This document shows, piece after piece, positions 29,680 through 41,132 of a DNA stretch of 64,000 bases (the first letter of the stretch is position 1; each line of letters begins with the position of its first letter). Below the pieces are notes generated by a model. The model saw only the letters and a program-made list of their open reading frames with translations, ran no database searches and was not told where the DNA came from. Source of the DNA: Shinisaurus crocodilurus (taxonomy: Eukaryota > Chordata > Lepidosauria > Squamata > Shinisauridae). The position numbers and the translations under genes were made by a program. Location of the stretch: NCBI GenBank assembly GCA_021292165.1, contig CM037879.1, positions 23,605,817 to 23,669,816 of the forward strand, in the 5' to 3' direction.

Positions 29680-31255
29680 GCTGGGTGAAGAAGGCTGCTC
29701 GTAGCTGTGCTCAACATGGGCAACTTCGACAAAACAGCAGCAACTCTGAGGAGGAGATCAGCCAGATCAGCCTTCAGTTGCTTTCCCACCTCCCTCGCCC
29801 CCCGCCCCCCCCATAAGGGCTTCTCTCCTTCCCCAGTGAGCTGGAGAGTAAATGCAATGCTCCCTTCCCCTCTCCCCTCCACAGTCCTTTGAAAAAATAA
29901 AGTTTGGAATGTCTTTTCAAGCCTTCTCCATTGTCTCGTTTGTCCTTTTTATTTCCTTGCCTCAAGGAGCAACAAGCTGGAAAATGCACCTAATATAAAT
30001 GTCTACTCAGAAGTAAATCACATCGTCTTCAATGGTGCTTACTCCTGCAAAAGTCAGCAGAGTAGAGGGGATTTTGCTTTGGCTTTTGGGAAGGAGCTAT
30101 GAATTACTTTTTAAAAAATCTCCACTCCTCCACACCAGCGAACGTGGACAGAAGCTTAATGGATCCAAAAAAAAAACAAAACGAAAAGGAAACTGAACGG
30201 GCCATTTCCCCTGCACACATCACCTTTCCATTTCCTCCTACTTCTCCCACAGTGCATTTGTGTGTGACACAAAATCACGTTTTCAACACAGTGGAAATTG
30301 CCCTGTATTCATTAGCATGTGCCCCAACAGTGGTAAATGCATTTTGCATAAATACCGTGACAGAGCTCCCTGATACGGGGAAGGGGCACTAGTGTAGATT
30401 AGCCCCCCGGAGAGACTGGGGGGTCATGAAACTGCCTTTATAGGGGATGCATATCCCCCCCCCCAAGGAATCCTTCCACTGGGGAGGGGAGCTCCATACA
30501 ATGGTGCAGTGGTCAATGTTGAAGTGCAGGCCTGCCTCGTGACAGACAGTCCCCAGAGCCATGCCCCCAAGGAGAGCCCAAAAATTCAAACAGCTGTGCT
30601 CATCCTCATCAACAAATCCGTTCTAGTGGTTTTCATGTCCACCTGGAGCGGGTCTTTTGTAAAGCTAATGGGTCTTCATTGTCCATGCAAGACGATCCAG
30701 CCCCAAAATATGTTGCATTGCAACAGGGAACAATATATAGTTGGTGGGAAATTTCATTTCCTCCCAGCTTCTGTGAGGATTGCTGCTAAGCTCAGAGGGA
30801 ACAGGGAATTCAGAAGGGGTGTGTGTGTCGGGGGGGGGGGAGATGACATCAGCATCCCTGCTAATAAAAAAAAAGTGCTGTCCCTGGGAGGTTTGGCTCC
30901 ATGACACCACTGGCTCCATATCTTGACGTGGAATAGTATGTAGGGACTTGTGGCAGATCCTTGTCTCTGAGGGACAGTCCAGAGGAGTAATTTCAGAACA
31001 TGCAAGACCCGGTTTAAAAACGGGTACATCAGTCCCCTTAGGCGACTGCTTCATGATAGGGCTCTTTGGGGGAAGCACAATTTGATAACCCCTAGGAAAA
31101 ATAGCCAAGCTAACATCAGATTTTTGTAGAGTGAACTTTCCCACCAAGGGCTGGGCAGCCACATTATACCATCTTGACATGTATCTCCCAATTAAACAAA
31201 ATCATGAACTTGCCCCCAGGCGCTGCTGTGTTGAGGAACAGTTTTATGGCATGTG
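29680..31255. other. no recognised repeat; a 40-bp motif shared with 41272
   Basis: Bases about 30316-30353 (CATGTGCCCCAACAGTGG, then TAAATGCATTTTGCATAAAT) are repeated at 41273-41310, probably one arm of a DNA element. A 171-codon minus-strand frame at 30665-31180 has no recognisable domain. GC-rich and purine runs occur throughout. Confidence 0.35.
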
Positions 31256-31288
31256 AAAGAAAACTTTGAAGATAACAGCCCTCCTAGT

Positions 31289-31735
31289 GTTTGTTGGAAT
31301 AGTGATGGCAGAGGATCACGCCCCCCAAAAAAAGGGTGCAAGCAAAGGGTTAATCTGTTGTTAGAGTTCTTAGAGCAGTTATTAGGTGCCATGGCCAGAT
31401 TCACTCAGGGTGCAGACCTTATTAACAGCTCTGGATGCACCGAAGGGCCTTGGGTGCAAATAGGTGTCACAAGGGGGTGGAAATATTGCCTAGCAAAAAA
31501 AAACTTTCCTTTTTAGTCTGGGTTTCTTGTGTATAAAAAGACTTGCATGCTCACTATGTTCTGTTGTAGTAGTGGTTTTGATCTGCTAGAAGCCAGGCCT
31601 GAACTACTTTGTTGTTTTATACTTCTGGCTGCTTAATTAGGACAGCCTGTTTATGACTCAGTAAAGTTTGCCAAACCCTTTGATTCCTGGATTCAGTCTG
31701 TTTTATTCAGTCACTTCTACTAACCGTGGCAATAT
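31289..31735 (+). repeat. LTR-like sequence with TATA box
   Basis: GTGTATAAAAAGACTTGCA at about 31530 looks like a TATA box, followed by the R-U5-like block shared with 27560-27741 and GACTCAGTAAAGTTTGCC. The start is set loosely at TGTTTGTTGGAATAG. No target duplication or coding region is visible. Confidence 0.45.
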
Positions 31736-31849
31736 TTGGAAAGTAGAAACGGGTTAGTGTGAACACTCTGAAATTAGGTTTAATCCAAACTGACAACTAG
31801 ACAAACTTGTAGTCCACAAGAAGCCATAACAGGGGGAACATTCAAGGTG

Positions 31850-32275
31850 TTGGTTTTGACCTTTAAAACCCTATACGGCTCCGGTCCAGTCTATCTCAAG
31901 GAGCGTCTCCAGCAGCACCAAGTGGGCCGCTCAACAAGATCTGCCACTGGATGGCCTTCTCCTTGTCCCTTCAGCCAGAGCAGCTAGACTGGTGGGGACG
32001 AGGAAGAGGGCCTTTTCTGTGGCGGCCCCCGTACTGTGGAACTCTCTCCCGAGTGACCTCCGCCATGCCCCCTCTCTGATGAGCTTCCGTCGCTCATTAA
32101 AAACCTGGTTGTTCAGGCGGGAATATGGGGTGGGTTAAGATTTTAAAATTTTTATATTGTTTAAGTGTATTTTATTGCTTTTATTCTGGGTAAATCGCCC
32201 AGGGTGGCCGGTTGCCGGCCAGATGGGCGATAAATAAATATTAATAATAAATAAATAAATAAATAAATAAACATA
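31850..32275 (+). repeat. L2-type LINE 3' end (second subfamily)
   Basis: GGTGTTGGTTTTGACCTTTA, CTATACGGCTCCGGTCC, GAGGAAGAGGGCC and GTGGAACTCTCTCCC encode the C-terminal L2 region. The 3' end is GGTGGCCGGTTGCCGGCCAG, ATGGGCGATAAATAAAT, then (AAAT)n. A minus-strand relative is at 62340-62588. Confidence 0.8.
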
Positions 32276-32279
32276 TCCA

Positions 32280-32800
32280 AAGATGTTTGACAAGCTATAC
32301 AAGATCATATTGAATAGCTAATTCTGCAATATGCTGAGTATAAGCCCCCCCCCGTCCATTTCAGATAATTTAAAAAAAGGCATTTATCAACATCTCTGAA
32401 GCTGATTTCCCACTTTTTGACCCATCTGTACACTTCATCCAAGGCCTTTTCCACCTGGCTGCTTGTCCTAATGGATGTCAGGACATTTTCTAGGAATTAA
32501 TGAGTGGCTGAGGAGTTGATGACCAGAGGAACAGCCAAAGGCCATGAACCTTCCTGCTCATTAATCTTCTGCCTTCTGCCAAGTCTGCTTTTGCTAGCAA
32601 TACCTGGACCTGGCTGGATTTTAGAGTAAAGCTATTCAAACTTTGTCATACATTAACTTGTCTAAGCCAAGGTTTGTGAGCAGGAGACTTTCTAAGGGCC
32701 ATTATATTAATTAAGCAGGGTGTCAACTCCCAGAGATGCATGAGGACTGACAATCCTGAGATGAGTGTAGCCAGAATAGGCTGGCAACGGATTCCAGCGG
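32280..32800. other. no recognisable feature
   Basis: No repeat family or plausible exon is recognised. Confidence 0.35.
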
Positions 32801-32807
32801 TGCCAGG

Positions 32808-33006
32808 CAGTGGAGTCTGGTGGCTCTAATGTCATTGGGAGCTGTATCCACCCTGGGTTTTAGCCTGAACTTTAAAGGAGCTATCCACAGTGCTGAACCC
32901 TAACCCCAAAATAGTTTCAGCCCTGTGGATAGCTCCCTAAAAGTTCAGACTACAACCCAAAGTGGATAAAGCACCCCACTGACATTGGCGCCACCGGACC
33001 CCACTG
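32808..33006. mobile_element. hAT-type foldback MITE (CAGTGGAGGCTGG family), 199 bp
   Basis: The ends CAGTGGAGTCTGGTGG and CCACCGGACCCCACTG are inverted; the hairpin continues through GGAGCTATCCACAG facing CTGTGGATAGCTCC. The 8-base duplications GTGCCAGG and GTGCTAGG agree at seven positions. Confidence 0.9.
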
Positions 33007-33231
33007 GTGCTAGGATAAACTAACCCTATGCAGATTAGGGTTAGATTATCACTGGTGCTAGGAGTGATGTAGTGGTCAGCTTTGAAGTGCAGATGCTCAT
33101 CATGATAATCCCTATAACCACACTCGCAAAGAGAGTCCAAAGATTCAGGAAGCTGTGTTAAAGAGAAGGCGCGGCGGATTCTTCGCCACTGGGTGAGTGG
33201 GATTCTTCCCAATATTGTGACAGATTTCATT

Positions 33232-33305
33232 GATTCCATTTCATTTATTACATTTCAATGCTGCCCAACAGCTGAAGCTCTCTAGGCGGTTTACGAAGAT
33301 TAAAA
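33232..33305 (-). repeat. L2 LINE 3' tail
   Basis: TTTCATTTATTACATTTCAA, TGCTGCCCAACAGCTGAAGC and TCTCTAGGCGGTTTACG are the inverse of the L2 terminus seen at 35325-35385. Confidence 0.7.
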
Positions 33306-33985
33306 CCTTAAAAATACATTCTAAAGATGCATTTTTCTCTGAAGTGCAATGCTGGGTCAGCTGCCGGTATTGGCCTTCTGCAATGCCCCATGCTTCCGGT
33401 GGGGAAGTGGAGAGGGATCAACACATTTCTTGCATGCAAGCTTGTCAGAGAGACGACTGGGCGGAATCCTTCCTCCCTGACATGTCAATGTTCTGTGTGC
33501 ACGGAGGTCTTATGTTTCACCCACGATGGAGTGGTCCCCCTGGGATGGAGTCATCAAACATGTAACCCCCCTCCCCAGTTTGCACCCTGAAGTGGTATAG
33601 TCCAGTAAAAGCTTTACTACTTGATTCTGGTGACTGCTGGATAACCTGGCCCTAATGCTCTGCAACCAAGTCGCAAATTTATTTACAATCCTTTCCTCTA
33701 TTTCCGATGCTCAGACTGTAAGTGCCGTTGCTCATGTAGCCAAAATGGCACCCCCTCAAGCACGAGAGGGATGTATCAGCAGGCTCGGAGGATCCCCAAA
33801 GTTGGCAAAAGATCAAAAGACCTTTAAAAAAAAAACACGCCTTAAGAGGGGGAGGGGGAACCCCAAAAATGACCCAGCAGAGCTTGTGCATGCTTAGTGA
33901 CCACAGGATACTGACTGACTTGGGGGCGGGGAGGGAGGACGACAGAAAATGAGGGTGGTGGTGGAATGGAATGGACTGGCTGGAA
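33306..33985. other. no recognisable feature
   Basis: No repeat family or plausible exon is recognised. Confidence 0.35.
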
Positions 33986-33987
33986 TC

Positions 33988-34236
33988 TTATTTATTCATT
34001 TATTATATTTATACCCCGCCTTTTTTCCTGCAAGGAACCCAACGTGGCTTACATAATCCTCCTCCTCCTCCTCCTCCTCCCTGTTTTATTCTCACAACAA
34101 CCCTGTGAGGTAGGTTAGGCTGAGAGTCAGTGACTGGCCCACAGTCACCCAGTGAGTTTCATGGCCGAGCGGGGACTAGAACCCGGATCTCCCGAGTTCC
34201 AGTCCAACACTCTCACCACTGCGCCACACGGGCTCT
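33988..34236 (-). repeat. tRNA-derived CORE-type SINE
   Basis: A full minus-strand copy: (TTTA) tail, CCTGCAAGGAACCCAACG, a local (CTC)8 expansion, core CAACAACCCTGTGAGGTAGG and a head ending CACCACTGCGCCACACGGG. Confidence 0.9.
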
Positions 34237-34389
34237 TGAACAGCAGCTATCCAAATGGCAACATTTTGTTTCAGGTCCCCCTTGTCTTAATGATTTTTGA
34301 TTTTACAAGGTTGGGGGTCTGTTGTTTTCATTTGATTTTAACATCAAATGTAAACAACAGAGTGGTTATCCGGAGGTGTGGGCTGAGAT

Positions 34390-35405
34390 AATATGCAGAT
34401 GACACCCAGCTCTATCTCTCCTTTTCATCTAATCCAGGTGAGGCAGTGGCTGTTCTGAATCAGTGCCTGGGCACAGTAATGGACTGGATGAGGGCTAATA
34501 AACTGAGACTCAATCCAGAGAAGACGGAGGTACTGTTAGTGGGTGGTTCATCTGCCCGGCTAAGTGATATTCAACCAGTTCTGGATGGCGTTGCACTCCC
34601 CCTGAAGGATCAGGTTCATAGTTTGGGGGTGCTCCTGGATTCACAACTGTCACTCGAGGCACAGGTGAACTCGGTGGCACGGAGCACCTTTTATCAGCTT
34701 AGGCTGATATACCAACTACGTCCTTATCTGGACAGAGATAGCCTAGCTACAGTTATCCATGCTCTGGTAACCTCTTGTTTGGATTACTGCAATGCGTTAT
34801 ACATGGGGCTGCCTTTGAAAACGGTCCCGAAACTTCAGCTGGTCCAAAGTAGGGCAGCGAGATTGTTAATGGGGACTGGCCGACGTGAACATATTATGCC
34901 AGTGCTTTCTCATCTGCACTGGCTGCCAGCCTGTTTCCGGGCCCAATTCAAAGTGCTGGTACTAACATTCAAAGCCCTAAACGGCTTGGGGCCAGGGTAT
35001 CTGAAGGATCATCTCCTCCCATATGTACCTGCCCCCCCTGCCAAAGGAAGTGAGGCAGGTGGCTACCAGGAGGAGGGCTTTTTCTGCTGTGGCACCCCGG
35101 TTATGGAATGAGCTCCCCAAAGAGGTTCGCCTGACACTTACTTTGTATTCTTTCTGGCGCCAGGTGAAGACCTTTCTATTCTCCCAGGCATTTTAATCAT
35201 TTTAATCTTGTAGTTGTTTTTAACTCTGTTATTGTAACTGCTGCTGCTAACTCTGCTGTTTGCTTTTAATCGGTGGTTTTAAATTTTATATTTATTTTAT
35301 ATTGTATTTTATGGTTTTAACTGTTGTAAACTGCCCAGAGAGCTTTGGCTATTGGGCAGTATAAAAATGTATTAAATAAATGTATTAATTAAAAATGTAT
35401 TAATT
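34390..35405 (+). mobile_element. L2-type LINE, 5'-truncated 3' half
   Basis: It begins in the RT catalytic region (ATATGCAGATGACACCCAGC encodes YADDTQ) and runs to a 3' end GAGCTTTGGCTATTGGGC, AGTATAAAAATG and (TAAA) units. It abuts the CR1 that starts at about 35412. Confidence 0.85.
34392..35111 (+). pseudogene. L2 ORF2 C-terminal fragment
   Basis: The open frame covers the end of the RT and the C-terminal region of L2 ORF2. Landmarks are YADDTQLYLS just upstream of the first Met, MRANKLRLNPEKTE, TSCLDYCNALYMGLP, KLQLVQSRAARLL and LSHLHWLP. L2 ORF2 normally also carries an N-terminal endonuclease and most of the RT fingers and palm, all missing here. The frame runs to 35111 and then breaks; the reading that follows in another frame (ELPKEVRLTLTLYSF-like) suggests a frameshift near 35080. 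Non-functional. Confidence 0.85.
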
Positions 35406-35411
35406 AAATGT

Positions 35412-38286
35412 AAGGGGAAAGTCGGACTATAAAGCACATAGTCTTCAATGTCTCTATACTAATGCCCAGAGTATGGGCAATAAACAAGACGAACTTGAAC
35501 TCGTCTTGTTTATTGCATGAGGGCAAGTACAACTTGATAGGGATAACTGAAACCTGGTGGGATGACTCCCATGACTGGAATACAGCAATTGAAGGGTATA
35601 ACTTGTTCAAAAGGAACAGAAGCAACAGAAAGGGAGGTGGAGTTGCACTGTATGTTAAAAATACGTATCTCTGCACAGAGATAAAGGAAGAGGAGCTTGG
35701 CAGCCCCATTGAGAGCATCTGGGTTAAAATAAAGGGGGCAAAGAATAAAATGAACATGGCGGTTGGAGTCTACTACCGACCACCCAATCAAGGAGAAGAC
35801 GAGGATGGAACTTTTGAAAAGCAAATTGCCATTGTTTCAAGGAGGCACGATGTGGTAGTAATGGGAGACTTCAATTTCCCTGATATCTGTTGGGAGACTT
35901 ATTCAGCCAAACATGGGCCCTCCAAGAAATTCCTGAGCTGTGCTGCTGATAACTTCCTCCTACAGAAAGTGGAGGAAGGAACTAGAGGATCGGCTATCCT
36001 TGACCTGATTCTAACCAACAGAGACGAGTTAGTGGATAAAGTGGCAGTTTCGGGAACTCTGGGGGAAAGTGACCATGTTATACTTGAGTTCTTGATTCTA
36101 ACAGAAGCAAAAGCTGAGTGTAGCCAAACACGTACCCTGGATTTTAGGAAAGCCAATTTTAACAAACTCAGAACAATGATTAGTAAGATCCCATGGCAAG
36201 TGACTCTCACGAGAAAGGGAGCCCAGGAGGGGTGGGAGTTTTTAAAAAAGGAAATTTTAAAGGCACAATTGCAAACAATTCCCACAAGGAAAAAAGGCAG
36301 AGGGCAACAGAAGAAGCCAATGTGGCTTCACAATAAACTCAAAGATGACCTGAAAACAAAAAAGGACACGTATAGGAAGTGGAAGGAAGGACAGGCTACA
36401 GGGGAAGAGTACAGGCAGGTAGCACAGAACTGCAGGAATAGTGTCAGGAAGGCTAAAGCTGAGAATGAGCTAAGGTTAGCGAGGAATGCTAAAAGCAACA
36501 AAAAAGCTTTCTTCAGATACATCCACAGTAAAAGACAGAACTGGTGGTTCAACTACGCAATGAGGATGGCAAATTGATAACAGAAGACAAAGAAAAGGCA
36601 GAAGTGTTCAATTCCTACTTCGGCTCGGTCTTCTCCCAAAAGAGGGTCTATGACCCCCCTGGTAAAGCTGAAGTGCAGACTGAAGGGGCAGGATTGCAGC
36701 TTGAGATTGATAGGCAAATGGTCAAGGAGCACCTGATTACTCTGAACGAGTTTAAATCTCCAGGGCCTGATGAGCTGCATCCTAGAGTAATAAAGGAACT
36801 GGCAGAAGAACTCTCAGAACCACTGTCTATTATCTTTGAGAAATCATGGAGGACAGGTGAAGTGCCAGACGACTGGAGGAGGGCAAATGTTGTTCCCATT
36901 TTCAAAAAGGGCAAGAAGGAGGAACCTGGGAACTATAGGCCAGTCAGTCTGACATCAATCCCCGGGAAGATTTTTGAGCAGATTATAAAGAAGTCAGTCT
37001 GCAAGCACCTTGAAAACAATGCAGTGATTACTAGAAGCCAGCATGGATTTGTCAAGAACAAATCCTGTCAGACTAATCTGATCTCATTTTTTGATCGGGT
37101 AACCTCCCTTGTGGACTGTGGGAATGCTGTGGACATTATATATCTGGACTTCAGCAAAGCTTTCGACAAAGTGCCTCATGATATCCTGATTAGTAAGCTA
37201 GCTAAGAGTGGGCTAGATGGAACAACTATCAGGTGGATCCACAATTGGCTACAGAATCGGACTCAAAGAGTGCTTATCAATGGTTCCTTCTCAAACTGGG
37301 GAGAGGTAACGAGCGGGGTACCACAGGGCTCGGTCCTGGGCCCGGTGCTCTTCAACATTTTTATTAATGACTTGGATCAGGAGGTACAGGGAATGCTTAT
37401 CAAATTTGCAGATGACACAAAGTTGGGTGGAACAGCTAATACTCTGGAAGACAGAAACAAAATTCAAAGTGACCTCGATAGGCTGGAGCGCTGGGCCGAA
37501 AACAACAGAATGAAATTTAATAGGGATAAATGCCAAGTGCTGCACCTAGGGAGAGGAAACCAAATGCAGAGTTACAGAATGGGGGACACTTGGCTCAACA
37601 ATACTACAAGTGAGAAGGATCTTGGAATTGTGGTAGATCACAAACCAGCAATGCGATGTGGCTGCAAAGAAGGCAAATGCAATTTTGGGCTGTATTAATA
37701 GAAGTATAGCTTCCAAATCGCGGGAAGTGATAATTCCCCTTTACTCGGCACTGGTTAGGCCTCATCTTGAGTACTGTGTCCAGTTCTGGGCACCTCACTT
37801 TAAGAAGGACATAGACAAACTGGAGAGGGTTCAGAGGAGGGCAACAAGGATGATAAAGGGACTGGAAACAAGGCCCTATGAGGAGAGACTGAAAGAACTG
37901 GGCATGTTTAGCCTTCAGAAGAGGAGACTGAGGGGAGATATGATTGCACTCTTCCAGTATTTGAAGGGATGTCACACAGAGGAGGGCAAAGATCTCTTCT
38001 CGATCATCCCAGTTTGCAGGACACGGAATAATGGGCTCAAGTTACAGGAACCTAGATTCCACCTAAACATCAGGAAAAATTTCCTGACTGTCAGAGCAAT
38101 AAGACAATGGAATCAACTACCTAGGGAGGTCGTGGGCTCTCCCACTCTGGAGGCATTCAAGGTGCAGCTGGACAGACATCTGTCAGAGATGCTTTGACCT
38201 AGATTCCTGCATTGAGCAGGGGGTTGGACTCGATGGCCTTGTAGGCCCCTTCCAACTCTACTTTTCTATGATTCTATGATTCTATA
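35412..38286 (+). mobile_element. CR1 LINE, 2.9 kb, longest copy in the window
   Basis: It contains almost all of ORF2 (endonuclease, linker, reverse transcriptase, C-terminal region) and the 3' UTR, ending TTCTATGATTCTATGATTCT. Full-length CR1 is about 4.5 kb, so ORF1 and the 5' UTR are missing. An (AAAC)n tract, 38287-38320, follows the terminus. Later copies in the window agree with it almost base for base over shared parts, so the family was probably active recently. Confidence 0.95.
35440..38197 (+). pseudogene. CR1 ORF2 (endonuclease-reverse transcriptase), broken
   Basis: Three overlapping frames together give one CR1 ORF2. Part 1 (35462-36577, 371 codons) is an AP-like endonuclease: TETW at residues 29-32, YYRPP at 104-108, GDFN at 135-138, SDH at 203-205. 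Part 2 (36544-37698, 384 codons) is the RT: NYRPVSL at about 130, YLDFSKAFD at 200-208, SGVPQGSVLGP at 257-267 and the catalytic FADD at 288-291. Part 3 (37658-38197) is the C-terminal region. Breaks: one near 35512, where an upstream in-frame stretch (YTNAQSMGNKQDELEL) changes frame; one near 36545; and one near 37643, where 11 bases present in the copy at about 55120-55145 are missing. It cannot make a full protein. Confidence 0.9.
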
Positions 38287-38320
38287 AACAAACAAACAAA
38301 CAAACAAACAAACAAACATA
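38287..38320. repeat. (AAAC)n microsatellite at the CR1 3' end
   Basis: About eight AAAC units follow the CR1 terminus directly. Confidence 0.9.
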
Positions 38321-38324
38321 TCTG

Positions 38325-39115
38325 GAGTTGAGACTGTAACTTTGTACCTTACCCAAGGCCAAGTTGTATTCTGATGGCAGATGAGAAATCTGGCCTGTAG
38401 CTTCCTAGAACCAAACCAACTGTCTAATTGTTGGACGATGATGGATACTCTCTATTCCACAGTGCCAGTGTGTAGTACACTGGAATAAATAAATAACAAC
38501 AACAACAACACTTATTTTACAATTGTGCTAACAAGAGTATAATCCTGTGAGTTGATGAGCTTTTCAAACCACCATTTTAATGCATTTATTATTGTAGTCT
38601 CTTGCAACTGCTGACAAAGCAGGCATCTCGTTATCAAAAGCTGGGCTATAATGAAGGGAAAACAACTCGAAAAGAATGAAAGAGATCAGATCAATATAAT
38701 GGAGAAGCCTTGATTTATCTCTAAGCCAGCAAAACCCTTTTTCGGTATGGAATCTAAGAGATATCATCAGGCCAGTAATTTATCACCTAGCTGGTAATTT
38801 GAGTGTCTCAAGGAAGCAAAACCCTTTAAAGGAAAATATATGTATAACCAAACACCAAATAGGCATTCATGTTCCCAGGGGCAGTGTTACAAAGGAACGG
38901 ATTTGGGCCTGGCTCTACTGTTAGGCAGAGGGAGGCGACTGCCTCATCTAACTGACGTGGGGTGTCATGAAAGAGTAGCCAACTGTTATGGGCAGCGCAA
39001 TCCAATGCGACTGCCCCGTAACCCTCCGAACCTGGAGGATTACCAACATCCAATGGAGGGTGGATGGAGTGCAGAGCTGACGGTCACCTCCACGCTCTTC
39101 CCGCCCTGCAAAAGA
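38325..39115. other. single-copy DNA; possible conserved block at 38520-38760
   Basis: Apart from a short (ACA)n near 38500 no repeat is seen. Bases 38520-38760 are AT-rich and complex (CATTTTAATGCATTTATTAT, GGGCTATAATGAAGG). A regulatory role is inference. Confidence 0.3.
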
Positions 39116-39116
39116 C

Positions 39117-39182
39117 TTAGATGAGCTTCGGCTACTGGGCGGCATAGAAATGAAATGAAATAAATAAATAAATAAATAAAGA
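39117..39182 (+). repeat. L2 LINE 3' tail
   Basis: GATGAGCTTCGGCTACTGGG, CGGCATAGAAATGAAATG and (AAAT)n form an L2 terminus without upstream coding sequence. Confidence 0.7.
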
Positions 39183-40230
39183 TGACCGATTTTGGCCACC
39201 TAAGTCTTTTCCCCCAGAGCATGACGAGGAGAGGCTGAGGTGCCTCCAGGATATTACATATCTTGGCAGAGCCTGTCTCCTTCCCACCCCAACCTGGAAC
39301 ACCCACAAACGTCTGGCTCCAAGGTAGATCTTCTGACCTCGTAGCCACAGCTACCGTGGTTCTTTCTGCGCCAGCTGCATGGGCGGAGGGAGGGTGCTCT
39401 GACCTCGGATCACCAGCTTCAACCTCGGAGCATGTTTCTGAGGCTGGAGCTGGGACTTGGACCTCTCCTATGGCTATCTAGACTCTGCCTAGTGGCCATA
39501 GGAGAGCACCCTTAATGTATTATTATTTGAACAACCCAAATAGGTGATGCATGCAATGCTCATGGCACATCATTCTAAACCTCAATAAACTGCCAGCAAT
39601 CATGCATCCAGTTTATACATTTCAAAAGTGTTTAAAATAAAAAAATAAAAAATAAATAATTAAGAAAACAGATTTTAAAATGTAAAACATTTCAGCATAA
39701 AATGCTGTGATGGAAGGTGGCATTTTATGCCAAAATGATACAACTTTTTAAAACTGTTTATTTTATTTTTTTAAAAACTTTTAAAATATATAAACTTAAT
39801 GTGCAATTGCAGGTTGTTCATTGTGGCTTACTGTTATTATTGTGTTTTTACTGTCAGAGGGAGGAAGAGGTGTTTGTGGGATTTTTCTGCCACAGATGCC
39901 AAAATAACTTGGCCGGCCTTGGGTAATATGCACCCTGAGTTAGTGGGGAGGTAGCGGTGAGGGTGCCCTTTACTGCTCTGGCTAGGGCTGCAAACTGTCT
40001 TGGGCTGCTCCTGTGCATAATGCTATTAAAGGAAGAGGGTGCGAAAGAGATAGAAGGGAGACCCTCATTCTACGTGGGCACAGATAGTCAATCCCAGGAC
40101 ATATGCTAGACCGGCAGGGAAAGAGCTAGTCTGCCTCTGCCTGTATGCAATTATGGAACTCTGAAAGGAACTCTACATCTTATAAGTTTTGGTATGAATT
40201 CTTATTTCTACAAGTCCCAGGCTTCTGAAC
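39183..40230. other. no recognisable feature
   Basis: No repeat family or plausible exon is recognised. AATAAAAAATAAATAATTAAG near 39645 (shortened) is simple A/T sequence. Confidence 0.3.
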
Positions 40231-40235
40231 ATGAC

Positions 40236-40450
40236 AGTTACATCCTGGCTAGATTACTCTAATGCAGTCTACATGGTGCTGCCCTTAAACATGGTCCAGA
40301 AACTTCAATTAGTGCAGAAAGAGGCAGGCAGACAGAGCACCAGGCATTTGGATTTAACTGGTGCGTTTATTCTGCACCAGTTAAAATGACTGCTCATTTG
40401 TTTCCAGGCCCAATATAAGGTGCTGGTGTTGAGCTCTAGAGCCCTAAAAC
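40236..40450 (+). repeat. L2 LINE fragment
   Basis: CATCCTGGCTAGATTACTCT, AATGCAGTCTACATGGTGCT, CCAGAAACTTCAATTAGTGC and CATTTGTTTCCAGGCCC match L2 coding phrases at 34770-34950. It is decayed and truncated at both ends. Confidence 0.65.
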
Positions 40451-40504
40451 AGGTGTCTGTGTCCCATGACCCATGGGCTACATGCTGCCCCCAACGTCTT
40501 ATGT

Positions 40505-40650
40505 GCTAAGAGTCAGTGGGCCCATTCACATGTCACGCTATGCCACCCGGTGAATGAGCCATGGTGGGTGGGTTGTTCGCTGAACAACCCACCGTATGAC
40601 CACCAGACAATCCAGCTTACCATGGGTTATTCTCCCGCTCCATCCTCCAG
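40505..40650. repeat. unclassified dispersed repeat (GGGTTGTT/AACAACCC)
   Basis: GGTGGGTGGGTTGTTCGCTG and AACAACCCACCG form an inverted repeat, with CCATGGGTTATTC nearby. It resembles 22135-22370. Confidence 0.4.
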
Positions 40651-40865
40651 CCAGCTCCAGCATGTATCCCAGTGTCCTTTGTGGCAGAACCCACTTTGTC
40701 TCCCCCTCCTGGTGCAATTGCTAGCCCTTTTCATTCGCAACCGTTTTGTGGGGAGGGGTTGGAGCCTCAAAAAGTGCCATTTGAGTTGTATTTTTTTTTA
40801 ATTCTTCAGCCCCTGAAAACTGCACAACTGTGTTCATAATTTTTATATTATTACTATTACTATTA

Positions 40866-41116
40866 CAGTAATACCTTGGATTGCAAGTAACTTGGTTTGA
40901 GAGCGTTTTGCAAGACAAGCAAATTTTTAAATTTTTATTTTTTTATTTTTTACTTGATATACAAGCGGCGTCTTGCAATACAAGTACTGTAGTATGGCTT
41001 AAATTAAAAATCTCTGTACAAATTTTTTTGGGGGGGATTTCGTTTTGATATAAGAGTGTTTTGGATTACAAGCACATTTCCGGAACGAATTATGCTCTCA
41101 ATCCAAGGCATGACTG
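40866..41116. mobile_element. Tc1/mariner-type MITE, 251 bp
   Basis: The inverted ends CAGTAATACCTTGGATTGCA and AATCCAAGGCATGACTG are flanked by TA on both sides (40864-40865 and 41117-41118). The arms continue to match (CAAGTAACTTGG, TACAAGC/GCTTGT), with GTACTGTAGTATGG near the centre. No transposase frame is present. Confidence 0.85.
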
Positions 41117-41132
41117 TACTATTATTCTTTTG

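Noticed and set aside
30665..31180. A 171-codon minus-strand open frame as a gene
   Set aside because: No recognisable domain, no splice or start context, and overlapping frames of similar length.
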